Below are positions 9,251 through 21,763 of a DNA stretch of 64,000 nt, in pieces (the first letter of the stretch is position 1; each line of letters opens with the position of its first letter). A program made the position numbers and the translations under genes. The DNA comes from Sporodiniella umbellata (Eukaryota; Mucoromycota; Mucoromycetes; Mucorales; Rhizopodaceae): assembly GCA_025677835.1 (NCBI GenBank), contig JAIXMR010000032.1:150234-214233 (forward strand). The letters are read 5' to 3'. Under the pieces are notes generated by a model. That model saw only the letters and a program-made list of their open reading frames with translations, was not told the origin of the DNA and did no database searches.

Positions 9251-11204
9251 TTATTTCAAATAACATGTGTACGTTTTAATCAGAGCGCGAGGTGCATGCA
9301 CTTTTTTACTTTCATATTCATCTTCCAGCACAAAAATTGCGTCTCTTACTGTAATCTTTCTCGTTCCTTGTTCTCCAAAGAATCGATGATGAGGTCTACC
9401 AATAGTTGAGGGAGGTAAAAATAGCCCATCTCGATTGAAACCTTTAGATTTCTTGCTTAAACCCAGGTCTTGCCCGGATCCCGACTTTCTTCGCTTTGGT
9501 CTACCACGTCCTCTGGGCTGATCATCAGATTCCTGTAAAGGAGACATTGGGCCAGATGAAGGATTTGGATGTTGAGTAGGACTCTGTACATTTGTAGGTG
9601 ACGACTCAGGTGGAGTGGCTGGAACACTAGGTGAAGGTGGGGGTTTTGAAGCGGGAAAAGGTTCTTTAGACGGTCCAGCCCCCCCTCCTCCGCCAGACAA
9701 GCCTGTCAACATCCAGCTCTTTTTTACCCCACCAGCAATCATAAGTGCAGTTTCGTTTGTACTTTTGTTTCGAACGTCGTCGCTCATATATCTTGCTCCC
9801 ACACCGCCCTGATCTTTTTTTTTTTTCTTCTTTGGCTTGTCGTCATCTCCCCCTTCTCTGTCTTCTTCAGCCATGTGAGCCCTTCTTTCTCTTTCAGTGA
9901 TAAACTCTCTTCGTCTCCTCTCCTCTTCACGCTCCACTCGCTCTATTGCCAAGAGCTGCTTTTTGACATCTAATATATCTGCAATTTTGTATGGGTAACG
10001 ACCAGACTCATCTGGCATAGGTTGTGTGAATGACTGCGAATCCACACGGTATTTGGAAGCGTCAATCATTTCTTTAACTAGTTTTTGTACGCGCTCTTGT
10101 GTAGCCAATGCAATCATGGAAACAACATCAGGATTTATATGACTCATGTTCAAAGAGTTACCTATATTTTACATTAGCGCCTCCTTCTATAACAAGGGCC
10201 TACCTATTTTCGTCACAATTCCTCTCAGTATATCCTGATTCATAAAGTCTTGAACAATGGCATTCTGTCCGTTATCGTTCTCTTTTTTGACGGAAAACTC
10301 AGTAGGGGCGCTATGAGAGTCGATATGTGGTGTGGTGTTGGATCTATAGATTGGTGGTTGTTGTTGTGCGGGTATATCGGGCCTCTTGTTTTGTGTGTGG
10401 TTTCTGAAGCAATTAGGTTAGCATGTATAGTGCAATTACAAACGCTTCTTACGACATCACTCTCTGTGCGTCTTCGCGTAGTGGGGTGCCGCTCATGGTG
10501 CGTCTAAGAGGGTTGTATTCTAAAGGTTGCTGTGGTGACTGGGGTTGTATAGACACAGGTCTCGATACCATAGGCGGTGTGGGCATAGGCTGAGGCGGAT
10601 TACTTTTCAAGTTTTCTAGCTGCTGGTATTGCTGTTGATCCAGCAACAACCTAGCTTGAGCGAGAAATTCTTGAGGTGAGACTGAATTTCTCTTGAACAA
10701 AACTATTAAATGTCTCCAATTGTATATATATTTGTCTTTTTAATATCTACTTGTAATTGCTTAAAAAGTTCGATAAATCTTTCTTTTCTCTCAGGCGTTA
10801 GTTGAGAAGTAAGGCTGTCGAGGAGTGTCATAGGTGATGCTGATAAAATAAAATTAGTCAAAGACTCTTGATCTCAAAAATAAACTACCTCCTCCTACTG
10901 GCTGAATTCTTGCTTGAGAAGTAGGCTGCAAGCCATTCTGAGGGGCAATGATTCTAGGTTGTTGATGTATCGGCTGAGGCTGTAATTGGTCTTGGCTTTG
11001 AAGATGTTGATGCTGTTGTTGCTGATGATAGTGTTGCTGTTGTTGCTGGTTTTGCTGGTGCTGCTGATTGTGTTGTTGCTGATGTTGCTGATGTTGCTGG
11101 TGCTGCTGATGTTGCTGATTTTGCTGGTGCTGTTGATTGTGTTGCTGCTGATGTTGCTGCTGGTGCTGTTGGCTGTGTTGCTGCTGATGTTGTTCCGGTC
11201 CCAT
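9251..11204 (-). CDS. TAF4: TFIID subunit TAF4
   Basis: TFIID scaffold subunit that pairs with TAF12 through a histone fold. Exons: 11204-10889, 10839-10751, 10691-10453, 10403-10204, 10161-9251 (584 aa). The N-terminal third is a Gln/His-rich low-complexity tract (about residues 5-70). The histone-fold region spans the last junction (FMNQDILRGIVTKIGNSLNM, then NPDVVSMIALATQERVQKLV), followed by the charged VEREEERRRREF linker and the C-terminal TAF4 block ending KITVRDAIFVLEDE and RALIKTY. A Pro/Ser-rich insert and a PRGRGRPKRRK (AT-hook-like/NLS) stretch lie between. Exon 3 starts at the AG in TTCAAG, not at the upstream TAG, to keep frame. Divergent from ESA1. Confidence 0.93.
10990..11195 (-). 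repeat. CAG/CAA-type trinucleotide tract encoding poly-Gln/His
   Basis: Impure (CAG/CAA/CAT)n repeats in the TAF4 N-terminus (read as CTG/TTG on the plus strand). They encode alternating Q and H runs. The opposite-strand Leu-rich reading frame is an artefact of this repeat. Confidence 0.9.
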
Positions 11205-13344
<2,140 letters not shown>

Positions 13345-13572
13345 TATCTTCTTATAATTATTGAAATACTCAAATGTAAATAAAATCTTCTTAACTTTGA
13401 TACACAAGTTTGCTATTGCACATTCGCATTTAGTTAATACCAAACGTTGTATGCTTAAGATTTTTCTTTGGAATACAAAAAAAAAAAAACATAGGGGTAA
13501 AAAGTAGCCAAACGTTCATAGTTTTTGAATAAAGATGGCTCTTCATTGTTATATTTACAGCTATTGTAAGCA

Positions 13573-16440
13573 TTACTCGTTCCATGGAAAATTACCAGAG
13601 TCGTCTTGTGCATGGAACCCTTCAAATACAGACTCAAATGGGCGTGCTACTTCGTTGTCTCCGTCAGGAGAATATAGGTTGTCATGCAAAGGTAAGTCGC
13701 TTTCAAATTTGATGGTGTCTTCTTCCAAAGATTGGTCATCTAGCTGAATCAAAGCGCTCGACTGGAGCGGATCTGGACTTGGACCGCTTCCCATATGAAT
13801 CAAGTATGCATCCTCAAAGGAAACAGTTTTGTCCGCTGTGAATTGTTTTGGGGATGAAGTGCTCATCCATTTGGCTGGGCTGTAGCTAATGGGCTCGGTT
13901 GATGAAAAAGAGGTTTGCATAGCGTTAGATATATTATCTTCCAACTCTTGCAGTGCATCGTCTAAATTCTCTTCCACTTCATTAGCTATGCGTGTGGTCG
14001 TTTTACTGACCCTATCGATACGACTGGAAATAGGTTCAGGCATTTCTTTAAGCATTATCATAGTTTCTGTCTCTGGAATTTTTCCTTTTTCACATTTTGT
14101 AAAAGTTTGGAAAACAAACTGTTGATGAGACCAAAGAGGTTGTTGATCCAACGGGTATGTTGCTATTTCTGCATTTGACAGCCAAAATAAAGGAGGTTGC
14201 TCTTTTTTTTTCTTCATTTCCACAGGTGCCATTAAAGGATCCCAATCTGGGTCTCTCGCCACTTTCCATTCTGCTACACTTTCTTTTTTAAGTGATAAAT
14301 CGAGTCTATCCTGTGTAGCCATTTTTGCAACCCAACATCGATGTAGGGTTAATACCCCTATGGGGTGGAAGGTATATATATCTCGGTAACCTATTTCATC
14401 GTTTATCATCTTTGCTGCGTCTTCATACTCTTCATCAAACCCAAACATAAGGTCAGAAGATGTTGATACTTGAGGCGAAGGCGGAGGGATATATGGTATA
14501 TGTTTAAGCATGTGTGTTGCTTGTTGTTTAATTGTCATGTCTTTCTTCATATCGCTATTTACAAAATAAGGGGGCTGGCTTGAGTTGACAAAACTTGTTG
14601 TCAATTTAGCCCGCGGCTCCTTTTGGTGACGAGGGATAGGCGTTTCTTCTTCTTTAATGTCTGGCATTCTTCTTCTTTGCTTTATACGAGCTACTGAGCC
14701 CAGCGTAGTAGGTGGAAATTGTAAAACCTAATTATGTTTTTAATACAATTATATATTGTTGTTTTTTAAAAATAATAAAGTAATAGCAATAATAAAAGTA
14801 CCTTGTTTGCAAAAGGGGAGCGATGGTTGTTGTTTACCTTACTGTGAACATGGCCCAGTATTTCTGGCTTTCCACCGTAAGGATTGATTGCATACACATG
14901 ACTTGTGCCTCGCGCAGTACTGATGGCACACCAATTAGAGTCAATAGAAAACTGACAGTCCTCCACTTGAGCATCTGTGAAGCCTCTAGAAAGGCTATAT
15001 AGATGGGATACATTTCCATTTGACAATGTGTTGGTTAAGACTGAAAAAACATGAAAAGTATGACCTTGTTTCGAAGCAGACAAAAGCAAAGTCCCAGACC
15101 GATTGAAGTTTAAACAAGAAACAGGGTGAGTGTGGGGTCTAAAATGGGCTATGCTAGAAGCGTTTGATAAATTTTTGGTAGGCAAATCAGGTAGTTTGAA
15201 AACATCTCTAATTATCACCATTCCAGAAGGTATTATTTTTTTAGTATTTTCTTTTTCTGAGGTAAGTATAGGCGACATAAGAGGAGCTGACAATTGGGGT
15301 ATAGTTGAGCTAGGTGGCGGATTGCCAAAATAATTCGACAGTCTTTGGTAACCGAATTCGCCTAAAGTCTTCATACCACTGACTACTTCTTTTGCAATAT
15401 CCTTGGCTGCTCCTTTAACGTCTTTATCTGCTTGGAGTTTGTCAGTTAAGGATGTCATTACCGGATCTGAATTTAAAACAGCAACATTAGTTGCATAAGC
15501 AATAAAACGTGAATTTAAAGCAAAAACGGGCCCAGTGTGAATATCGTGGTAAACGTCAAACAATGGGCTAGCTATTGGCTTGTAATCTATCACAGATAGT
15601 AAGTGAATTGACGACTTGCTGCGTGATAGGCATCCCTATATATTATTAGATCAAAATCGACAAATGATTCGTTTTACCAAAGCTATTATCTTGTGATTGG
15701 TTTTGATGCAGGTGATCAACGTTGTCTCATCCTCTCCTTCCATAAAGTCATTAATTTCGGCGACGATTGAATATGTTTTTAATGAGTAGATGAAAAGCTT
15801 AGAGGTTTTGTCTCTCTCAGTGCTATTAAGAAAGATTAATAACATCAAATATTGTAAAATCCATACACTAAGGCAATCAACGTTTCGTCCACTGTCTGTT
15901 TTAATACATGCACACAGGAAACCAATCCGAGCGCTTCCTTATCTCTTATTGAGCATATTTCATAAACATTTTCTGGGCTCGTTATGTCCCATAATTGAAA
16001 ACCGTCTTGATATCCTAGCAATAAGCAGCTTCTTTCACTCAGCTTATCAAACGATGCGAACGTAATAATGTCTGCTTCTTCTTCTTCTGATATCTCTTCG
16101 ACTACTACGTCTTCTACAAAAGTTTGTTGTTGAGGCTGTAAGTGCTGTTGTTGATGTTGTTGTTGTTGTTGTTGCTGTTGATAGCTGTACTGGTATTGTC
16201 TTTGATATTGCTGTTGTTCAAATAAAAGTGAAGCGGCAGTTGGGTTGGGGGTCATGTTTCTTTTTTTTGATAGGTTGGAAGCAACGTAAGATGAAAGTTT
16301 GCTTATTCCGCTTGAAATGGATTCAAGCGAAGTAGGATCGCTAAAATACTGTATTAAAATTCTTGATTGCTGCTATTCTCTATCTAAATTTGTTTTTACC
16401 GAAGAAATCGTGGCTCTGCTCGAACTCCGTTATTATACAT
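13573..16440 (-). CDS. BCAS3: BCAS3-family WD-repeat protein
   Basis: Homologue of BCAS3, a PROPPIN-like beta-propeller protein that works with PHAF1 in phagophore association in animals. Five exons splice in phase: 16440-16400, 16340-15867, 15822-15678, 15635-14802, 14727-13573 (882 aa). An N-terminal SIxSGIxKLSSYVxSNL motif is followed by a poly-Gln tract, then WD-type repeats (LLLGYQDGFQLWDI; PHTHPVSCLNFNRSGTLLLSASKQGHTFHVF). The BCAS3 domain (FHPIGVLTLHRCWV) and a long acidic disordered tail follow. The propeller plus C-terminal domain order is that of BCAS3, not of Atg18. The alternative exon 4 end at 14819 would also keep frame but would lose a conserved-looking stretch. Yeasts lack this gene. 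Confidence 0.87.
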
Positions 16441-18406
16441 GAAAAGTTGCGGAAAAGGGAGAGAAAGAGAGAGAAAGAGAATGCAGATTTAATAAAGAAT
16501 CACTAAACACACACTTTTGTAAAGTCCCGCAGTCAATGGTTGCAGGATTTTTAATTGAAAGGCCGAAACCTAAACACCAACTCCAATTATCTATATCACT
16601 TAGTATTAATAATTAAAAAGTCAAATTTGCCTTATGTGAAATACTTACAGCTAATAGTGTATAAATGGCGCAGTGTTTACGTCTGGCTTATGTGTAACAC
16701 ATGCGTGCTTATTCTCATTCAGTAAATTGTAAAGTAACCCAAAAAAACATAGGGGTTTTACTTTTAACAGTATATATACGACTACAACACTGTTTATTTT
16801 TTTTAAAAAAAATAAAAATAAAAACGAACCATTCAAAAAAAAAAAAAAGGTTTTAAAAACAAATAAGCAAGCAAAATTTTGAAAGTATTCATATGGTTGT
16901 TAGACAGTCAAACACGTAAAACCTGGTTTTCAAGTGAATTCAATTTACCAATACAAAAATACGACTTTCTAAAAGAAAAAGGCACTTTCTTTTTGATTGG
17001 GGGACAATACAAATGAGCGCTAATCAGATTTGGTCCAAAACGGACTTAAATGGGAGCATATATAAAATTTCTAATGTATATATATATGAATACACAAGAA
17101 GCCACAAAAGTCATTTTTTCGTTTTAAAGAAAGACAACCCTATTTGGTAGAAACACTGGCAATATGTTTATAGAATGAATACAAATTGGGAGTAACTAAC
17201 GTTAAACATGGCTTCACTAAGGTTTCGTCAAAAGTAAACATTAATCATTGTAAACTTTCGAAAAAGCTATAAAATAATAGCAAAAAACAGCCAAAATAGG
17301 ACGTGTCCTTTTGACCAGTATATTTTAGACAGTGGACTTTGATACAAAATCCGTCATATTTACCCTGTTTTTTTTTTTAGGTATTGTACTGTAATTTGCT
17401 TCAATTGGACATTTTGTTCATTTATATAACCGTACAACAAAAGAAGCTAAAGGTCTATATTTAATAGTGTCAGCAGTATTGCCTACCCAAACTGTCATGA
17501 AAGTGTTGTTTTTTGTATAGCAAGCTATACTTATATTGACGTATCAGTAACTTAGACAACATTTTGGGGAAATTTTTATTTGCAAGCGACAAAGTGAATA
17601 TTTATTCATTCAAACTAAAAAAGTTTTGGGTTAAAGAAAGAGAAAAAAGCGGCTCAAACTTACGAAGGAGGGACAAAACGCGAAATAAAAACTACATGTC
17701 AATAGAAGAAAAAAGAGTGTCTTGCTAAGAAACAATGTTTTTAAACTTTCTAGCAGCGGTTTTTGTTGATTGGCTACTTTTTTTTTTTTACAAAAGACTT
17801 TCAGTAGTTGCTAAAGCTCGTTTAAATCAAGCCCTAGAGAATGGCTTTGTTGTTTTTATAAAAGCCAAAAAAAATCCATTTAAAAACTTATGTGTTATAC
17901 TCAAAATAGAGTTCTTACTACACCGGAAATACATACCAAAAATTCAACTCTTACGTACTTGGCTGAAGCTACCTCAAAGAGGATTTTGATAGGAAAACAA
18001 ATGTGTGACGTTCACGGCATCTACGTTCTTTCTGTCTGCGGCAAAACGTGGCAGAGCTGTACGAAACAAAGATATAATATCTGCTTCCGCTATTCACCAG
18101 TCGGTCAGAAAAAGCCTGCGTTGAAACAGAGCTTTGCTAGTTTCTCTATAAATCCTTAACGAACTTTTTTATCTACTTTTGGGGTAAGTGTTGTGTACTG
18201 TTTTTATTTGAGAACTGGCGGTTTGCGCCATTGCAAAGGCTATACATTTTCACTTTTAAAATTTTACACCGTATGGCGCAACACTACACATTTAAAAGTG
18301 GGTATATGTGACTTGAACTTTTCATGCAAAAAAATAAGTAAAAATAATTCTTCCCTTAATTTTTTTGTCATTTTTTTTTTAGTCTATCTGCTCATAACAG
18401 TCTTTC
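16441..18406. other. Long divergent intergenic region (BCAS3 / ELL)
   Basis: About 2 kb without a recognisable gene. It has a purine run (GAGAAAGAGAGAGAAAGAG near 16460), TATATATATA near 17077, and moderate A runs. Two overlapping frames at 17735-18159 are discussed in the findings as a possible decayed or unrecognised exon. The region must hold the ELL and BCAS3 promoters. Confidence 0.5.
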
Positions 18407-20164
18407 ATGTCTACTATAGAAAGAGGCGAAAAAATTCTAAAGTTTAAACTCAATGCCAAAGTATTCAATGAACTAGCCAAGCATAACAAACTCCCCATCT
18501 CACGCCAAGCAGATGGGTCATTTGTAAGCATCTATAGAATTCTTTTTTCCTTCTTTCTTATTCTTTCGATTGTAGAAAATAGTATTAAATGATAAACTCA
18601 TCCACCTTCAACCAACTGTGATTCAACGTACAACAGCCATTTACAAAAAAGATGCAAGCAAACTGAACTATGTGGGCGAAGCGGTTGAGGCTCGAATGGA
18701 CATAAGAGCGAAGCCTATCACACAAGAGAAATCTCCGCAAGATACAACAATACCCAAGCGCTCATCTAAGCCAGAAGAGACAAAAAAGTCAAGGCAAACT
18801 CAGTTGATTGATATAGAGACAGCTGTAGCCATTGACAAGTCAATATCAGACGCACAAAAAAAGAAACCGCCCATCAAAAAGGGGAAAAGACCAGAAACCA
18901 AATCCTCAGAGCAAAAAAGCAAAACCTCAGAGAATAAAATAATGGAGCATAAAGCGACAGAAGCTCTACGAGAAAGCCCTTCCGCGTATGAAGATCAAAA
19001 AAGGGACGAGTCAGCTCGATCAAAACAATCGTCTCGTACTTCTTCCAGTTACCTTAGCCTTTCTCCAGAACATAAACCAGCAAAAAAGAAACAAGAAGAG
19101 TCTTTAAATGAAATAGTACCAGCAGAGCCAGACAAATCGCTTTATGATTGTGTGAGATACCAATTGGCTTTGGGGGCCTTCACTTTGCCGTTTTTAAGTA
19201 AAACATTTAAAGCCTCTGTGGAGGAAATAGAAGCTATAGCTTTTAAAGTAAGAATCAGTTTAACAGCCACAATTTCTAATTAAAACCATAGGTTGGTATA
19301 CATTTAAATAACCCAAGAGACTCATATTGTCTAAAGCCACAGTTATATACTAAGCTAAATATTCGGGACTGGCCACGTTACTCTGATGCAGAGAGAGCAG
19401 AGGCTACGAAAAATGCTAATGAAGCCCAACAACTTCTTGCTGCAGCTAAAACAGGCTCTACACCTGATGGTCTAAACAATAAATCTAGCTCACAAAAAGG
19501 GGCGCTGGCCATCAAAAAGCGCTCGAAAATAGAGGAACAGCATCGTAGAATGTTGAATCCGTCAAAAAGGGGCACTTCAGCTACATCTAAACCAAAGAGC
19601 AAACCCAATATGCCTTCAAAAACAGAAATCAACAAACGTCAATCATCTTCACCGTTTCAACAAGATATACGGTCGGACACTGAAAGCGAGCCAGTTAAAA
19701 AAGCTGTCAAATCTATGTCTGAACATACACCTATTCCCGATAAATTACTAGCAGAAGTGCCACCGTCGCCTACAAATACACTTGCCACACTACAAACCTA
19801 TTTTTACAACATTGCCAAAATTACAGACCAAAAAAAATTCGATGCATTTTGTAAGAAATATATCTTAGAGCAGCGAGCGCAAGAAGAATTAAAGTTGGAG
19901 ATAACCCGTCATGAACACTACAATGCATTTAAAGAGCACAGAAGTAAAAGAGTTAAAACAGACCATGAAGCAGAAAACCTGTTTGAAACCACACATGATG
20001 CAGATATGACCTCTTTCCATGAATTGTTAAATGCCCTTTGTAGAAAGCAGGAACGCGTTTACTACATGCGAACAGTCATTGAGAAAAACAAGCAGGAATT
20101 TAAGTATAGTATTCCAAAAAAATCTCTTTTACAGCAGTGGGGAAACTATACCCAAAGCCAATAA
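18407..20164 (+). CDS. ELL: ELL-like RNA polymerase II elongation factor
   Basis: Homologue of the super/little elongation complex subunit ELL, which suppresses Pol II pausing. Three exons: 18407-18523, 18576-19247, 19292-20164 (553 aa). The N-terminal ELL domain includes the motif ADGSFKIVLNDKLIHLQP. A second conserved block is a winged-helix-like region (DCVRYQLALGAFTLPFLSK, continuing to LNIRDWPRYSDAERAE), corresponding to the LLALRPY...KDWPGYS region of animal ELL. The C-terminus (about 460-550) resembles the occludin/ELL domain: long helices with YFYNIAKITDQKKFDAFCKK and REEYxxM-like RVYYMRTVIEK. A long charged disordered linker separates the blocks. Its stop lies in AATAAA, 13 bp from the ESF2 stop. 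Confidence 0.8.
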
Positions 20165-20177
20165 ATTTTTTATTTTT

Positions 20178-21292
20178 TTATTTTTTTGCAAAAATACTTC
20201 CCAAAAGTCCTTTGACACTATCCTCCACAGGTGCAACTTCTCGACTAACCTTATCTCTTTGTTGAAACGTTCTTTTGACTCTATCTTCTTCTTGAACGCC
20301 CTCTCTCTTTCTTTTCTTTTGCTTCATGTTTTCTAACATTTTGGCTTTTTCAACGTTTTGTAGGTAGATCTTGTTTTCACGATTAGCCTGTGCGATTTCG
20401 TTTCTCAGTCGTTGTTGTTGAGCTTGCTTTTCGTGTGCTAGCAAAATGTGTAAATATATGCTCAAAATGCAGCTAAATATATGTTACCCATTTGTTCTGT
20501 CAAATGATGCCATTTAAACTTAGGCAAGTACTTTATGTTCCACATCTCAGCATAATATCTACTTGATCGCTTTCCTCCAATTTCTCTCATATTTAAATGT
20601 TCAGCCACCGCTTTTGCTCTGTCTTTGTCTTTAAACTCCACCCATCCTTCTATGTAATTTCTTCTATTGTTTTTGGTATACTTTTTACGCTTTGCTGTAA
20701 CTTTTTGATCTATGCAATTGAAAAGAAAAAACTCCCCGTTTTGTCAGCCAAGTACTTTTGGTTGTCTTTAAGTTTTACCTTCTGGTACAAGATAGATTCT
20801 TCCAATTTCACCATGCTTTTTGAAAAGCTCTCTTACACGGCTAGGGGGCATAAACAGAGGAATGCGAGATAGATAGCATACACCTGTCTTCTTTCTAGCC
20901 TTTTCAAATTTTTTCAACTCCTCTGGTGTTAAGGCTTTGATTTTCTTCTTTTCTTTTCCTTTCTTTGATTTTGACATTTCCCCAAACTCAGTTAGATCGG
21001 TAGGTGCATCATATCCCTCCATGTCTGAAAGTTCTCCATTATCGCTATCGTCGTTATCTTCAGCATCGTTATTTAACACTTTGTCTCCAAGTTCTTCGTC
21101 GTCAGAGTCGTCCTCATTACTGTCTTCCTCGTTCTGATCTTCATCGCTTGAAGCATCGCTATCAAAAGAACTAGATTGGAGCTTGGATCGGGAAAAGCGT
21201 GTATCTTCCTCTTCTTGTTCGTCTAGAGATGCGTTTTCCTCTTGCTCGCTGTCGTTATCTAGGCCAAAAAGATCCCGATCGTTTTTTGACAT
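20178..21292 (-). CDS. ESF2: Pre-rRNA processing protein Esf2 / ABT1
   Basis: Nucleolar SSU-processome protein with a single RRM-like domain, needed for cleavages that release 18S rRNA; in yeast it binds and stimulates the helicase Dbp8. Exons: 21292-20779, 20709-20488, 20437-20178 (331 aa). The acidic N-terminal third (DSDASSDEDQNEEDSNEDD) precedes the core KTGVCYLSRIPLFMPPSRVR, then ELFKKHGEIGRIYLVPE, GWVEFKDKDRAKAVAEHLN and MWNIKYLPKFKWHHLTEQ, which is the Esf2/ABT1 signature. The C-terminus is a basic coiled coil. The stop lies in AATAAA (minus strand), close to the ELL stop. Divergent from DHR1. Confidence 0.95.
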
Positions 21293-21763
21293 TTTCAGAA
21301 AAAATTAAAAGAAAAAAAATTAGAGGTGTGGCTGCCCCTTATAATTACAGAAGGGCTTAGATCTGAGTTATAAACGTAATAGCTACTATACAAAACCGAA
21401 GATCATAGTCGTATAAACAGTATCTATTCGATTGCTTACAGAGCCGTTGGAAAGAATTTAATACACATGTAATATTTAAGCTGCTTACTGGTTTAGCTTG
21501 ACTTCAGCGATATTTTGAAAATCCCTGTGCTGCTTAGACCTGTCAGCAGAAGCCTTTGAGACAGTAGACTTTTGTCTTTCTATAAGCTCTTAATAGCCTT
21601 TATTGGGGTTTCAGCACAATACAACAATTGGGTGTTGTATTTTGTATCAAGACTTGTTTGTCTTTCAGTGTATTATGAAAATGCATGATTTTGTGACTTT
21701 TAATCCTTTTTGAATGCTTTCAAAAGTCAAAACTAATGTTATAGATTTCTTTTTTTCTTAACA
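21293..21763. promoter_or_regulatory. Divergent promoter between two ribosome-biogenesis genes
   Basis: 471 bp separate the ESF2 and DHR1 starts. A perfect 8-bp inverted repeat (AATACAAC at 21618-21625 and GTTGTATT at 21634-21641, 8-nt loop) sits near the middle. No exact yeast PAC or RRPE element was found. Co-regulation is inferred from function and arrangement only. Confidence 0.5.
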
